Shown in pieces: positions 15,591 to 23,322 of a DNA stretch of 39,157 bases. The notes beneath the pieces were generated by a model. It ran no database searches, was not told the origin of the DNA, and saw only the letters and a program-made list of their open reading frames with translations. The stretch spans positions 1 to 39,157 of the forward strand of contig SVKE01000008.1 in the NCBI GenBank assembly GCA_015068615.1. Reading direction: 5' to 3'. Numbering within the stretch: the first letter of the stretch is position 1; each line of letters begins with the position of its first letter. Position numbers and translations under genes: made by a program. This stretch comes from Oscillospiraceae bacterium. Lineage in GTDB: Bacteria > Bacillota > Clostridia > UBA1381 > UBA9506.

Positions 15591-16754
15591 CTACTTGCCA
15601 AAATGACACATCGTTCCACCCAGCATCACCTGCTGCACGTTAAATGTATCGTCCACAAAAACCAAATCTGCCTGCTTGCCGACCTCAATGGAGCCAATTT
15701 CATCGTCAAGACCAATAACCCTTGCCGGATTCAGCGATGCCATGATAAAGGCCTGTGCAATACCGCTGTTTGTATGCATCATCACATTACGACAGGCCCG
15801 ATCCATTGTAAGCTTGCTGCCGGCAAGTCCGCCCTGATCATCAAAATTCAAATCTGTCACGTGAGCAAACTGCTCCGGTACAGCCTCCGCCGTATAGGTG
15901 CTGTCTGTAATTAGCACAACCCGATGAACACCCTTGCTGTGCAACAGCAGACGCTGCATATCTCCATGCACATGAATCCCACAGGAATCGCTGATGAGCT
16001 CTGTGTATACATCCGGCTCGCAGAGGCAATATTCATCCGGACCATAGCCGCGGGTACCGCTTGGTACCGGATGCCGTCCCGTGGCGCACATGGAATGGGT
16101 TTGCAGGGTGGGACGATATTTTCCCAGACTGCGGATTTGTGCCGGGGTCGCTTCGCTGTGACCGTTTGCAAAAACCACATCGGGATTTACCTTGCGTGCA
16201 TATTCTAAAAACGGCAAAATACCTTCACGCTCGGCTGCAATCGTCCAAACTCTCGCGGCGGTGCCGGCTGCATCCACCAGTGCTTTAAACTGCGCTTCAT
16301 CAATAGCCCCCCGCCAGGGATTCAAATGCGCATAAGCGCCATAATCCGTGTTGATATAAGGCCCCTCCATGTACAAGCCCTTTAAGCTCTTCACACGCCC
16401 TATCGCCTGTTTAGCCGTGCAAATGGCCTCTAAAAACTCATCAAAAGCAAGCTCATAAGGTGGCGTTGCCAAAAAAGAGGTCGTGCCATGAGCCAAAAAA
16501 TAATCCGCGGCCTTCTCCGGATGATAATAGGTTGTATGTGAGAGAGCCTCGTGTACGTGTATATCCACAAAGCCAGGTCCCACATAACTGCCGTGTGCGT
16601 CTATCCTTTGAGCTCCGGACGGGATGGAAAGCTCCCTCTCGTGCGCCACTTCTGCAATTTTACCATCTTGAATTAACAGAGCACCGTCCCAAAGGATACC
16701 TGTTTCCAGCACTATGTGGGCATTCGTAATGGCAGTCAACGCTTGCTGCTTCAC
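15591..16754 (-). CDS. nagA: N-acetylglucosamine-6-phosphate deacetylase
   Basis: An amidohydrolase that removes acetate from GlcNAc-6-phosphate before NagB converts the product to fructose-6-phosphate. The 387 residues show DIHVHE (His66, His68), YMEGPY (Glu130), NGHSEAT (His199), QTHSMC (His220) and ITDS (catalytic Asp284). The His220 segment reads HSMCATGRHP where classical NagA has HLFNAMSPLH, so this is a divergent subfamily and may act on another N-acyl amino sugar. The start is GTG 16754 with AGGAGGG upstream. The ceramidase-like gene follows by 9 nt. No nagB is seen nearby. Confidence 0.88.
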   Translation of the reverse strand: MKQQALTAITNAHIVLETGILWDGALLIQDGKIAEVAHERELSIPSGAQRIDAHGSYVGPGFVDIHVHEALSHTTYYHPEKAADYFLAHGTTSFLATPPYELAFDEFLEAICTAKQAIGRVKSLKGLYMEGPYINTDYGAYAHLNPWRGAIDEAQFKALVDAAGTAARVWTIAAEREGILPFLEYARKVNPDVVFANGHSEATPAQIRSLGKYRPTLQTHSMCATGRHPVPSGTRGYGPDEYCLCEPDVYTELISDSCGIHVHGDMQRLLLHSKGVHRVVLITDSTYTAEAVPEQFAHVTDLNFDDQGGLAGSKLTMDRACRNVMMHTNSGIAQAFIMASLNPARVIGLDDEIGSIEVGKQADLVFVDDTFNVQQVMLGGTMCHFGK

Positions 16755-16787
16755 TATAAATCCCTCCTGAAATTCTTTGTTCTTTTA

Positions 16788-16815
16788 ATTTAACATATTT
16801 GGAACTGAAAGTCAA
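16788..16815 (-). promoter_or_regulatory. Promoter of nagA and the ceramidase-like gene
   Basis: On the minus strand, TTGACT (16810-16815), a 16-bp spacer and TTAAAT (16788-16793). The start would lie near 16781, close to the GTG at 16754. Confidence 0.55.
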
Positions 16816-16868
16816 TTGAATTATCATGATAAAAAACTATAGAAACATGACTTTTTTTGTTGGCTTTT

Positions 16869-16897
16869 GTCACCCTTGTTCCATTTTTTCATATGCT
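16869..16897 (+). promoter_or_regulatory. Candidate sigma-E promoter of cotJABC
   Basis: GTCACCCT (16869-16876) and CATATGCT (16890-16897), 13 bp apart, partly match the mother-cell sigma-E consensus (TCATATT and CATACAAT). cotJ is sigma-E-controlled in Bacillus subtilis, so the match is sensible but imperfect. Confidence 0.4.
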
Positions 16898-16948
16898 GAA
16901 AGTAGAGATAACCCCATTTCAATAAATCAGAAAGGAAGAACGCTTAAC

Positions 16949-17107
16949 ATGAATGATATGTATGATGTAAAAGAGCGTGTAGGCTATGCCTTTGTGCCTG
17001 TACAAAAGTTTGGCGAAACCTATGCGCCGGAAGACGGCTTAGAACGCGGGACCATTTTCCCCGATTTGGATTTACCCATTTCGGTGTACGGGCCCGCTGT
17101 GGATTAG
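16949..17107 (+). CDS. cotJA: Spore coat-associated protein CotJA
   Basis: A 52-residue spore inner-coat protein made in the mother cell, matching CotJA in the pattern VGYAFVPVQKF...YAPEDGLERGTIFPDLDLPI. The start is ATG 16949 (MNDMYDVKER), with AAAGGAAG upstream; the ORF-track start at 16826 would read through the promoter region. It is first in a compact cotJA-cotJB-cotJC run. Confidence 0.92.
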   Translation: MNDMYDVKERVGYAFVPVQKFGETYAPEDGLERGTIFPDLDLPISVYGPAVD

Positions 17108-17117
17108 GAGGGTTTAC

Positions 17118-17375
17118 ATGACAGGATATGACAGAAATAAAGAGCGTCTGCTCAAGCAGATTCAGGCCTTGGCCTTTGCGCAGAACGAATGGGTTTTGTT
17201 TTTAGACACCCATCCCCACGAACGCCGGGCGCTGCGCGAATATCACAGAGTGACGGCACAACTCAAGGAGCTGGAGGAATATTATAACGCAAACTTCGGC
17301 CCGCTGACGCCTGCCGATATCAGATCTGAAACCGATTGGACCTGGGCGCATAGCCCATGGCCCTGGGAAATGTAA
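17118..17375 (+). CDS. cotJB: Spore coat protein CotJB
   Basis: An 85-residue partner of CotJA and CotJC in the spore coat. Family marks are the helical LKQIQALAFAQNEWVLFLDTHP and the aromatic, Pro/Trp-rich end (WAHSPWPWEM). AGGAGG lies 7 nt before ATG, and the gaps to cotJA and cotJC are 10 and 18 nt. Together these genes show that the organism forms endospores. Confidence 0.95.
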   Translation: MTGYDRNKERLLKQIQALAFAQNEWVLFLDTHPHERRALREYHRVTAQLKELEEYYNANFGPLTPADIRSETDWTWAHSPWPWEM

Positions 17376-17393
17376 AGGAGGAATAGTTTATCT

Positions 17394-17984
17394 ATGTGGC
17401 AATATCAAAAAAAGTTACAAATTCCCGTTAATATCAAGCGGCCCAACCCCAAGCTTGCAAATTATATCATCAGCCAGTACGGCGGACCGGACGGCGAAAT
17501 GGCTGCCTCCATGCGCTACCTGTCACAGCGCTTTTCTATGAAGGACGACGTGGCAAAAGCACTCCTGACTGATATCGGTACGGAGGAGATGGCCCATCTG
17601 GAGATTGTGGGCACACTGGTACATCAGCTGACCAAAAACGCCACCACTACAGAAATTGAGAACAGCCCGTTGGCGCTTTACTATGTGGACCACGCCAAGG
17701 GCGTATGGCCAACTTCTGCCGCCGGTCAGGCATTTACCTCCATGAGCTTTCAGGTAAAGGGCGACCCCATCGCCGATTTGGTGGAGGATTTAGCAGCAGA
17801 ACAAAAGGCTCGTGTGACCTATGACAACATCCTGCGGCTTTCTAACGACCCGGATGTAAACCGTGTCATCGCTTACCTGAGGGAGCGCGAAATCGTCCAC
17901 TTCCAACGCTTCGGTGAAGCTCTTGATAAATTGCAGGACGATTTGCAGAGGAAAAATAAGTTCTTTATGGGGATGAAAAAATAA
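17394..17984 (+). CDS. cotJC: Spore coat protein CotJC (manganese catalase family)
   Basis: A 196-residue ferritin-like four-helix protein of the manganese catalase family, assembled in the spore coat with CotJA. Likely dimetal ligands lie in the repeated E...ExxH pattern: GGPDGEMAAS, GTEEMAHLEI, AEQKARVTYDN and REREIVHFQR. Length is normal for CotJC (about 190). It may detoxify peroxide in the maturing spore, though activity in the coat is not settled. It is the last gene of the operon and runs into a strong terminator. Confidence 0.96.
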   Translation: MWQYQKKLQIPVNIKRPNPKLANYIISQYGGPDGEMAASMRYLSQRFSMKDDVAKALLTDIGTEEMAHLEIVGTLVHQLTKNATTTEIENSPLALYYVDHAKGVWPTSAAGQAFTSMSFQVKGDPIADLVEDLAAEQKARVTYDNILRLSNDPDVNRVIAYLREREIVHFQRFGEALDKLQDDLQRKNKFFMGMKK

Positions 17985-17988
17985 ACAC

Positions 17989-18025
17989 AAAAAGTTGTAT
18001 CATCGATAGGATGATACAACTTTTT
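17989..18025. terminator. Terminator after cotJC
   Basis: Perfect 16-bp stem AAAAAGTTGTATCATC / GATGATACAACTTTTT around GATAG, with A and T tracts on the two sides. It can work in both directions and separates cotJC from the GH36 remnant. The 119 bases beyond it hold no gene. Confidence 0.9.
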
Positions 18026-18144
18026 ATATGTCTTATAACAGCATAAATGCCTCAAATGTTTTCTGATATTCTGTTTCTTACCATAGTTTTTCGCCTCTTA
18101 ACCATAGTCTGTATTTAAGGATCATATCAAATAATTTTTAAAGA

Positions 18145-19344
18145 TCACAAAAATTCAACAATAATCTCATCTGTTCCGCCATCAACTTGAATTCTCAAAT
18201 CGTTGTCCATTTGGAAAAATTCAAGGTACTTTCCCTTTTGTGAAATATGCTTCACCGTTTTTTCCGCATAACAGATAAGTTTTCCTGATGAGTTAACGCG
18301 AATTTTTGCATAATCCTCCGTCACCTTTATATCATCAACAGTCCCGCCACAGTTATACTTTCCATCAATGCCGATTGTACCAAAGCCATTGGTAACTCTC
18401 GCCATAGTCAGAATGTCAAATTCATTATCCTTTACAGTGATGCTGATGCAATCAAAATCAGGATAAAGCTCCTTATATTTCCTGCTATACACTACGCATC
18501 TTCCAAAATCTTCACACCTGCCAAAGTCCTTTTTACAAACTGTGGTGGTTTTTTCTTCAGTATCATAGGAAAATACACCCACAACCATGCTATTTTCGTT
18601 AGCATTATATAGCTTGAATGGTGTTTTTTCCACCATTGGATTTGAGAAAATGCAATCCTCCGTAGGTCGGGCGGTATTTTTGCACCGCAGGACATTGCCA
18701 TTATCATCACAAAGGGCACTTATAATCTCAAAATTATGCTCACCAACTCGGTCAGAAACATACACAGGTCCACCGCTGATTGCCCTTGCACCTGCGTGAA
18801 ATTCGCCGTCCTTATGCTTTGTCTGGAACATATCCCAGTCGCACAACACAAATCTGCTCATCCAGATACTATTAATGGCATTAAAATAAATGTGCTTGGT
18901 GTGTGAGCCTGCTTCTTCAGGATAAAAATCCCTTGATGATCGCATCACCGCAGTGTTTACGGTGTTGTAAATTATGTCGTTTGAGCAGGACATACAGTTG
19001 ATCATTTCACCGCCAAAATTGTCCACCACAGATTTTTCCAATGCCTTTCGGTACTTTTTCACCAACTGGGCTCTTCCGCCTTTTCCACTTGCGTGTGCTT
19101 CCAGTGCTGACTGGACGTCTATCTTTACGCCATCCACACACTGATTCTTCAAATACAAATGGTAGTCTGCGTAAAATTCTTCCGCCTTATCCAGATCAAC
19201 AATGCCGTAGTCGAAGTATTCGCTTTCCCATCTTTCAGGGTTTACTGCCTTTATCTCCTGGGTATGCACACCACGGCTAAGCCTTGGCAGATACTTTTTC
19301 ATTTCAACAGAAGTTGTGTCCACACCGCCCCAGTATCCCACCAA
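18145..19344 (-). pseudogene. 5'-truncated GH36/raffinose-synthase-like glycosidase
   Basis: About 400 residues of an alpha-galactosidase/raffinose-synthase-type enzyme (GH36, seed-imbibition-like). The frame begins abruptly at GYWGGVDTTS, which is internal in the family. It keeps the nucleophile motif DGVKIDVQSALE and CDWDMFQTKH, the expected acid/base region, and the C-terminal beta domain. The N-terminal beta-sandwich and part of the barrel (about 250-300 residues) are missing. Directly upstream, in another frame, lies the xylulokinase N-terminus, so the gene was fused to foreign 5' sequence by a deletion or recombination. The remaining frame has no internal stops, suggesting a recent event. 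A short TTG-started product cannot be excluded. Confidence 0.8.
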
Positions 19345-19490
19345 TCCTCTGGCTTTTTCTCACTCCATCCTGACTTGGGATACATCACACTATATTCTTT
19401 TGTTACTGTTTTTATAATTTCACTATCCGCCCCAATAAGCATGAGTTTTAAGGCAGATGTTTCTAAATCAGCACCTATATACAAGTTCAT
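19338..19490 (-). pseudogene. Xylulokinase (FGGY kinase) N-terminal fragment
   Basis: 51 residues beginning MNLYIGADLETSALKLMLI and reaching the KPEDWW segment match the start of xylulokinase-type FGGY kinases, whose first strand holds the GxDxxT/S nucleotide-fold motif. A full enzyme has about 490 residues; here the rest is replaced by the GH36 fragment, out of frame, and the merged ORF ends at TGA 19299. ATG 19490 keeps a G-rich ribosome site (GGGGGC), so the original promoter side survived. The break lies in the TGGTGGGATACTGGGG stretch. Confidence 0.75.
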
Positions 19491-19530
19491 ATAAGCCCCC
19501 AAAGTATTTTTTGTTTATATTATACAATAT

Positions 19531-19557
19531 ACTACTTGACAAATCTTGTCAAGTAGT
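19531..19557. promoter_or_regulatory. 27-bp palindrome with two face-to-face -35 boxes
   Basis: ACTACTTGACAA and TTGTCAAGTAGT are perfectly complementary around ATC. Each arm holds TTGACA, one on each strand (19536-19541 plus; 19547-19552 minus). At 17 bp lie TTATTA on plus and TATTGT on minus, both modest -10 candidates. It sits between the xylulokinase fragment and the AraC remnant, so it looks like a shared divergent promoter or operator. Confidence 0.6.
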
Positions 19558-19596
19558 ATTATTAATGGACAAAATTTGTGTTTTTGGAGGAATATT

Positions 19597-20394
19597 ATGT
19601 TCTATCAGGCATTTGCTACCAACGATTCCGATTATTTCAAAAAAGAGACAGGTATTGATTTCAGTTTTCCGCAGCATCTTCACCCCTGCCTTGAGTTCAT
19701 CATTATTCAGGATGGTGAAATGCGGATAAATATCGATAACCCCTTGTATTGACTGCACAAAAACGATGCTGTTCTCATTTTTCCTAATCAGATTCACTCC
19801 CTTGAATCAACCAATTCAAAGCACACACTCTTCTTATTTTCAACAAATATTGTCAAGGCCTATTCCACTAAGAATCATGGACTTATTCCAAAAAATAATA
19901 TGTTTACACTTGACAATTACATGGTTAGCGTTCTAAATAATTTGAGTGAGGACTCGTCAAAATTTGAAATCAAAGGTGCTTTATATACAATATGTGGCAT
20001 ATTTGATCGGGTAACATCCTATCAACCTGCCTGTGACGATAAAAACAATCTACTTGTCAAAATATTCCGATTTATTGAAGAAAACTACAACGGCGACTGT
20101 TCCTTAGAGCAACTTTCCAAAAATACCGGATATGAATATACCTACCTTTCACGTATTTTCAAAAGATTTACCGGCTTATCGTATAACGAATATGTAAATA
20201 CTCTGAGACTCAATCACGCAGGGTATCTTTTACATAATACCAACTTGTCTATGCTCGAATGTGCCATGGACTGCGGATACAATTCTCTAAGAACCTTTAA
20301 TAGAAATTTTAAAGAGGTTTTTGGCATGACTCCTAATGAATACAGAAAAAAGCCTCAACTGGATACCCACATGCCTCAAAGAAACACAAAATAG
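19597..20394 (+). pseudogene. AraC-family regulator interrupted by an in-frame TGA
   Basis: A 266-codon frame from ATG 19597 matches a complete AraC-type regulator, broken only by TGA at 19750-19752. Before it: a cupin-like ligand start (FSFPQHLHPCLEFIIIQDGE...). After it, in the same frame: LHKNDAVLIFPNQIHSLE, the usual continuation, then a double helix-turn-helix domain (CSLEQLSKNTGYEYTYLSRI and SMLECAMDCGYNSLRTFNRN, ending GMTPNEYRK). One base change (TGA from GGA, AGA or CGA) would explain it. It presumably controlled the divergent xylulokinase/GH36 genes, which are also broken. A downstream reinitiated product carrying the DNA-binding half is possible. Confidence 0.75.
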
Positions 20395-20541
20395 AATGTC
20401 CGAGAATTAGATGGGTGTATTGGCTTTAAATATGAAAAATAATAAATACTGATAAGAATGCAACCAAAGTATCAGCAGAATTTATTGATGGCGGTGAATT
20501 TTCTCACAGAAGATTCTCTCAGAAGAAAAATAACGTAATAT
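20395..20541. other. Noncoding spacer after the AraC remnant
   Basis: Short frames here look faintly coding (for example SAEFIDGGEFSHRRFSQKK) but are broken after a few dozen codons. They could be debris of a lost gene. I see no supported gene or RNA. Confidence 0.3.
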
Positions 20542-20580
20542 AAAATACGTGTATTGAAAAAATTCCAATACACGTATTTT
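20542..20580. terminator. Bidirectional terminator
   Basis: Stem AAAATACGTGTATTG (20542-20556) pairs with CAATACACGTATTTT (20566-20580), followed by a T-rich tract. It lies between the AraC remnant and the converging GH13 gene. Confidence 0.85.
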
Positions 20581-20626
20581 TCTTTATTATAACATAAATT
20601 TTCACTACTGTCCGTTCAATACGAAA

Positions 20627-22222
20627 TTATGCATTTAATTTATAAACGGCACATTCATATGGAACATACGTTCCGTTTATTACCCTATTACCGCAGTTAG
20701 ACAACACCAAACTGCAATTTGTCGAAATATCAAGCTCAGTTTCATTCTCAAAATTGCACACCACTATATAACAATCAGTCTCGGTATATCTTTTATAAAC
20801 ATATATACCTTTTCTATCTCCCGTTATGTTCTCATATTTTCCTGATATAAATGCGTCATTTTCCAGTCGTAGAGAAATTAGTTTCTGGAAATATCTATAC
20901 ACAGACTTTTTGGCTTTCAAGTCCAATTCCACATTTATCTCCTTATATCTGTTATACACAGGTATCCATGGTTTTCCACCGAATCCGGAATTTTCTGTGT
21001 TATCCCATGCCATCGGTCTTCTACTTGCATCGCGTGTACCATAGTTCATGTTTTGGAACAACTGCTCTTCATCAAGATTTTTCGGGTTCATTTTGTAGTA
21101 GTTTACTGTTTCTATATCGTCGTAATCATCAATATTTTCCGAATACGGATTTGCTGTGCCTATTTCCTGCCCTTGATATATAAATGGTACACCTTTTTGC
21201 AAAAATGACATAGTAGCCATCATAGTAGCCGATTCATATCGTTTATCTGTATCATTTGCAAATTTTGAGACACATCTTGGCTGGTCATGGTTCTCAAAGA
21301 AAAGAGTTGCCACAAGGTCATTATCTTGCATGAAATCCTGCCATTTTATAAGCTTATCTGAAACATCATCCAAGGTGAACGGAACAGGATTAAATCTGTT
21401 TCCATCGCCGTAGCCCACTACTATATGGTCAAATTGAAATAATGTGGAAAGTTCTCTTCTATCTGCTCCAGTTAACAGTTTGATATTATTTTCCTTTGCA
21501 CCCCAGCATTCACCAATAACAAACAAATGCTCTGTTTCAGGTCTTCCAAAAAGCATTTTAATAAATTCGTGTAGCCTTGGACCATTTGCGTTTAAATCAT
21601 TCTCAAAATCCTTTGATATCTGGTCAAGAACATCACACCTGAAACCGTCAACCCCGAGATTTACCCAATAATCAATTACATCAACCATCTCCTTTTGAAC
21701 TTTTGGGTTTTCCCAATTAAGGTCAGGTTGTCCAACGGCATAGGAATGTAAATAGTACTGGTTTGTTGTCTCATCATACTGCCATGCAGATCCGCCAAAG
21801 ACAGATTGCCAATCATTCAGAGGCTCATCTACCCAATAGTAATAATCCCTGTACGGATTGTCCTTTGATTTTCTTGATTCCTGAAACCACATATGTTCAG
21901 CGGAAGTATGATTTGCCACAAAATCCATAATCAGCTTCATCCCTCTTTTATGCATCTCAGCAATCATCCTTTTCCAATCATCTAAGGTTCCAAATTCATC
22001 CATAATATCACGATAATCAGAAATATCATAGCCATTATCTTCATTGGGACTCTTATAGCAAGGTGATAGCCAGATTGCATTTACACCCAAATCCTTTATA
22101 TAATCCAGTTTTTCTATGATTCCATTTAAATCGCCGATTCCATCGCCATTTGAATCCTTAAAACTTCTCGGATATACCTGATAAACTACCAATTTCAAAT
22201 GTTCCAGTTGTCTTTCTGTCAT
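20627..22222 (-). CDS. GH13 alpha-glucosidase / oligo-1,6-glucosidase
   Basis: A 531-residue GH13 enzyme that looks like the oligo-1,6-glucosidase group (GH13_31-like). It should release glucose from the non-reducing ends of small alpha-glucans in the cytosol; there is no signal peptide. The N-terminus (VVYQVYPRSFKDSNGDGIGDLNGI) is typical. Catalytic residues appear as Asp197 (DGFRCDVL), Glu238 (VIGECWG) and Asp313 (ENHDQPR). Family length is about 530-560, so it is complete. GAGGTG precedes ATG 22222. It is separated from manA by 144 nt holding the repeat at 22288-22346, so its own promoter or read-through from the mannosidase operon are both possible. Confidence 0.92.
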   Translation of the reverse strand: MTERQLEHLKLVVYQVYPRSFKDSNGDGIGDLNGIIEKLDYIKDLGVNAIWLSPCYKSPNEDNGYDISDYRDIMDEFGTLDDWKRMIAEMHKRGMKLIMDFVANHTSAEHMWFQESRKSKDNPYRDYYYWVDEPLNDWQSVFGGSAWQYDETTNQYYLHSYAVGQPDLNWENPKVQKEMVDVIDYWVNLGVDGFRCDVLDQISKDFENDLNANGPRLHEFIKMLFGRPETEHLFVIGECWGAKENNIKLLTGADRRELSTLFQFDHIVVGYGDGNRFNPVPFTLDDVSDKLIKWQDFMQDNDLVATLFFENHDQPRCVSKFANDTDKRYESATMMATMSFLQKGVPFIYQGQEIGTANPYSENIDDYDDIETVNYYKMNPKNLDEEQLFQNMNYGTRDASRRPMAWDNTENSGFGGKPWIPVYNRYKEINVELDLKAKKSVYRYFQKLISLRLENDAFISGKYENITGDRKGIYVYKRYTETDCYIVVCNFENETELDISTNCSLVLSNCGNRVINGTYVPYECAVYKLNA

Positions 22223-22287
22223 CTCATCACCTCGTCGCCTTTCTCGTATTTCACACGTTGTATGTACATAATCACGATTCTTTGTTA

Positions 22288-22346
22288 TGCTGTTATTATA
22301 GGCTTTTTATGCTTTGCACGGTCTGGGCATTTTGCTACAGCCCCTT
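22288..22346 (-). repeat. Dispersed 3'-end repeat, copy B (after manA)
   Basis: Minus-strand reading, 20 nt after the manA stop: AAGGGGCTGTAGCAAAATGC, then CCAGACCGTGCAAAGCAT and AAAAAGCCTATAATAACAGC. Near-identical to copies A and C, with mini-hairpins GCA-AAA-TGC and GTGC-AAA-GCAT. Confidence 0.7.
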
Positions 22347-22366
22347 ACCGATTCGAATATTGTGTT

Positions 22367-23308
22367 TTACACATAGGATAAAACCGCTTCAAAATTTCCG
22401 CACAATTTCATTTCGTTGTTTTGCGCAGGAATAAATATGCTGTCACCCTTGGTAAACGCCATCTTCTCTTTGCCCAGTTGGATTTCCCCGTTGCCCGACA
22501 AAATAACCAGCGAGCGAAAGCTTTCATCTGTCAGCGTCACTTTTTCCTCGCCGTTACAGTCAACTTTTTCAACGGTAAAGTATTTGCAGTCAGCAAGTAC
22601 GTTGCCATCATATTTTTTCTGTTCAGGCGAAGGAGTGAGTTTTGATACAGCTTGTGCCTTTTCCACGTGAAGCTCTCTTGGATTTCCGTCTTTGTCCCTG
22701 CGGTCATAGTCATATATTCTGTATGTGGTATTGGAATTCTGCTGAATTTCGCAAATTAAAATTCCTGAACATATGGCATGGATTGTTCCTGCAGGAATAA
22801 AGAATACATCGCCTCGTTTGACAGGAACCTTGTTCAGCACCTCTAAAAGCGTGTTGTCTAAAATCCGGCGTTCAAACTCCTCTTTTGTGATGTCACGGTT
22901 TACCCCATAGTAAAGGAAAGAATCCTCCTCGCAGTCAACAATATACCACATTTCCGTTTTGCCGTACTCTCCCTCAACACGGAGCGCATACTCATCATCA
23001 GGGTGTACCTGAATGGAAAGGTTATCCTTAGCGTCAATAAGCTTGATGAGTATGGGAAAGAAATCAAATGTAGAAGCTTTACTGCCTATACATTCATTTC
23101 CGCCGTTTTTCGCTATGTACGCAGTAAGTGCATGCCCGGCAAACTCCCCCGATGCAACGACGCTTTCGCCGTCCTTGTGGGTGGAAAGCTCCCAGCTTTC
23201 TGCGGCTTTTTCCAAATCTGTTTTTTTGTTAAAATCGGTGATGAGTCGACGACCGCCCCAAAGGTATCCCTTCACACAAGACGTCAACTTAACAGGTAAA
23301 TAATTCAT
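22367..23308 (-). CDS. manA: Mannose-6-phosphate isomerase, class I
   Basis: Zinc-dependent isomerase converting mannose-6-phosphate to fructose-6-phosphate. The 313 residues show the metal site: IQVHPDDEYAL (Gln/His), GKTEMWYIVD (Glu) and PAGTIHAI (His). It is of the short Bacillus/Clostridium type. I use ATG 23308 (MNYLPVKL), 8 nt after GAGG; the ORF-track start at 23374 lies inside the upstream HAD gene. It follows the HAD gene by 14 nt and shares its operon with a GH38 alpha-mannosidase, so it passes released mannose into glycolysis once a kinase (not seen here) phosphorylates it. Confidence 0.93.
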   Translation of the reverse strand: MNYLPVKLTSCVKGYLWGGRRLITDFNKKTDLEKAAESWELSTHKDGESVVASGEFAGHALTAYIAKNGGNECIGSKASTFDFFPILIKLIDAKDNLSIQVHPDDEYALRVEGEYGKTEMWYIVDCEEDSFLYYGVNRDITKEEFERRILDNTLLEVLNKVPVKRGDVFFIPAGTIHAICSGILICEIQQNSNTTYRIYDYDRRDKDGNPRELHVEKAQAVSKLTPSPEQKKYDGNVLADCKYFTVEKVDCNGEEKVTLTDESFRSLVILSGNGEIQLGKEKMAFTKGDSIFIPAQNNEMKLCGNFEAVLSYV

Positions 23309-23322
23309 CTTCATCGCCTCTT

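Noticed and set aside
19597-20394. UGA read as selenocysteine or tryptophan in the AraC gene
   Set aside because: No SECIS-like hairpin was noticed and AraC regulators do not use selenocysteine; other genes here end normally in TGA.
20395-20541. Short gene after the AraC remnant
   Set aside because: Frames are broken by stops after a few dozen codons and no start with a ribosome site is present.
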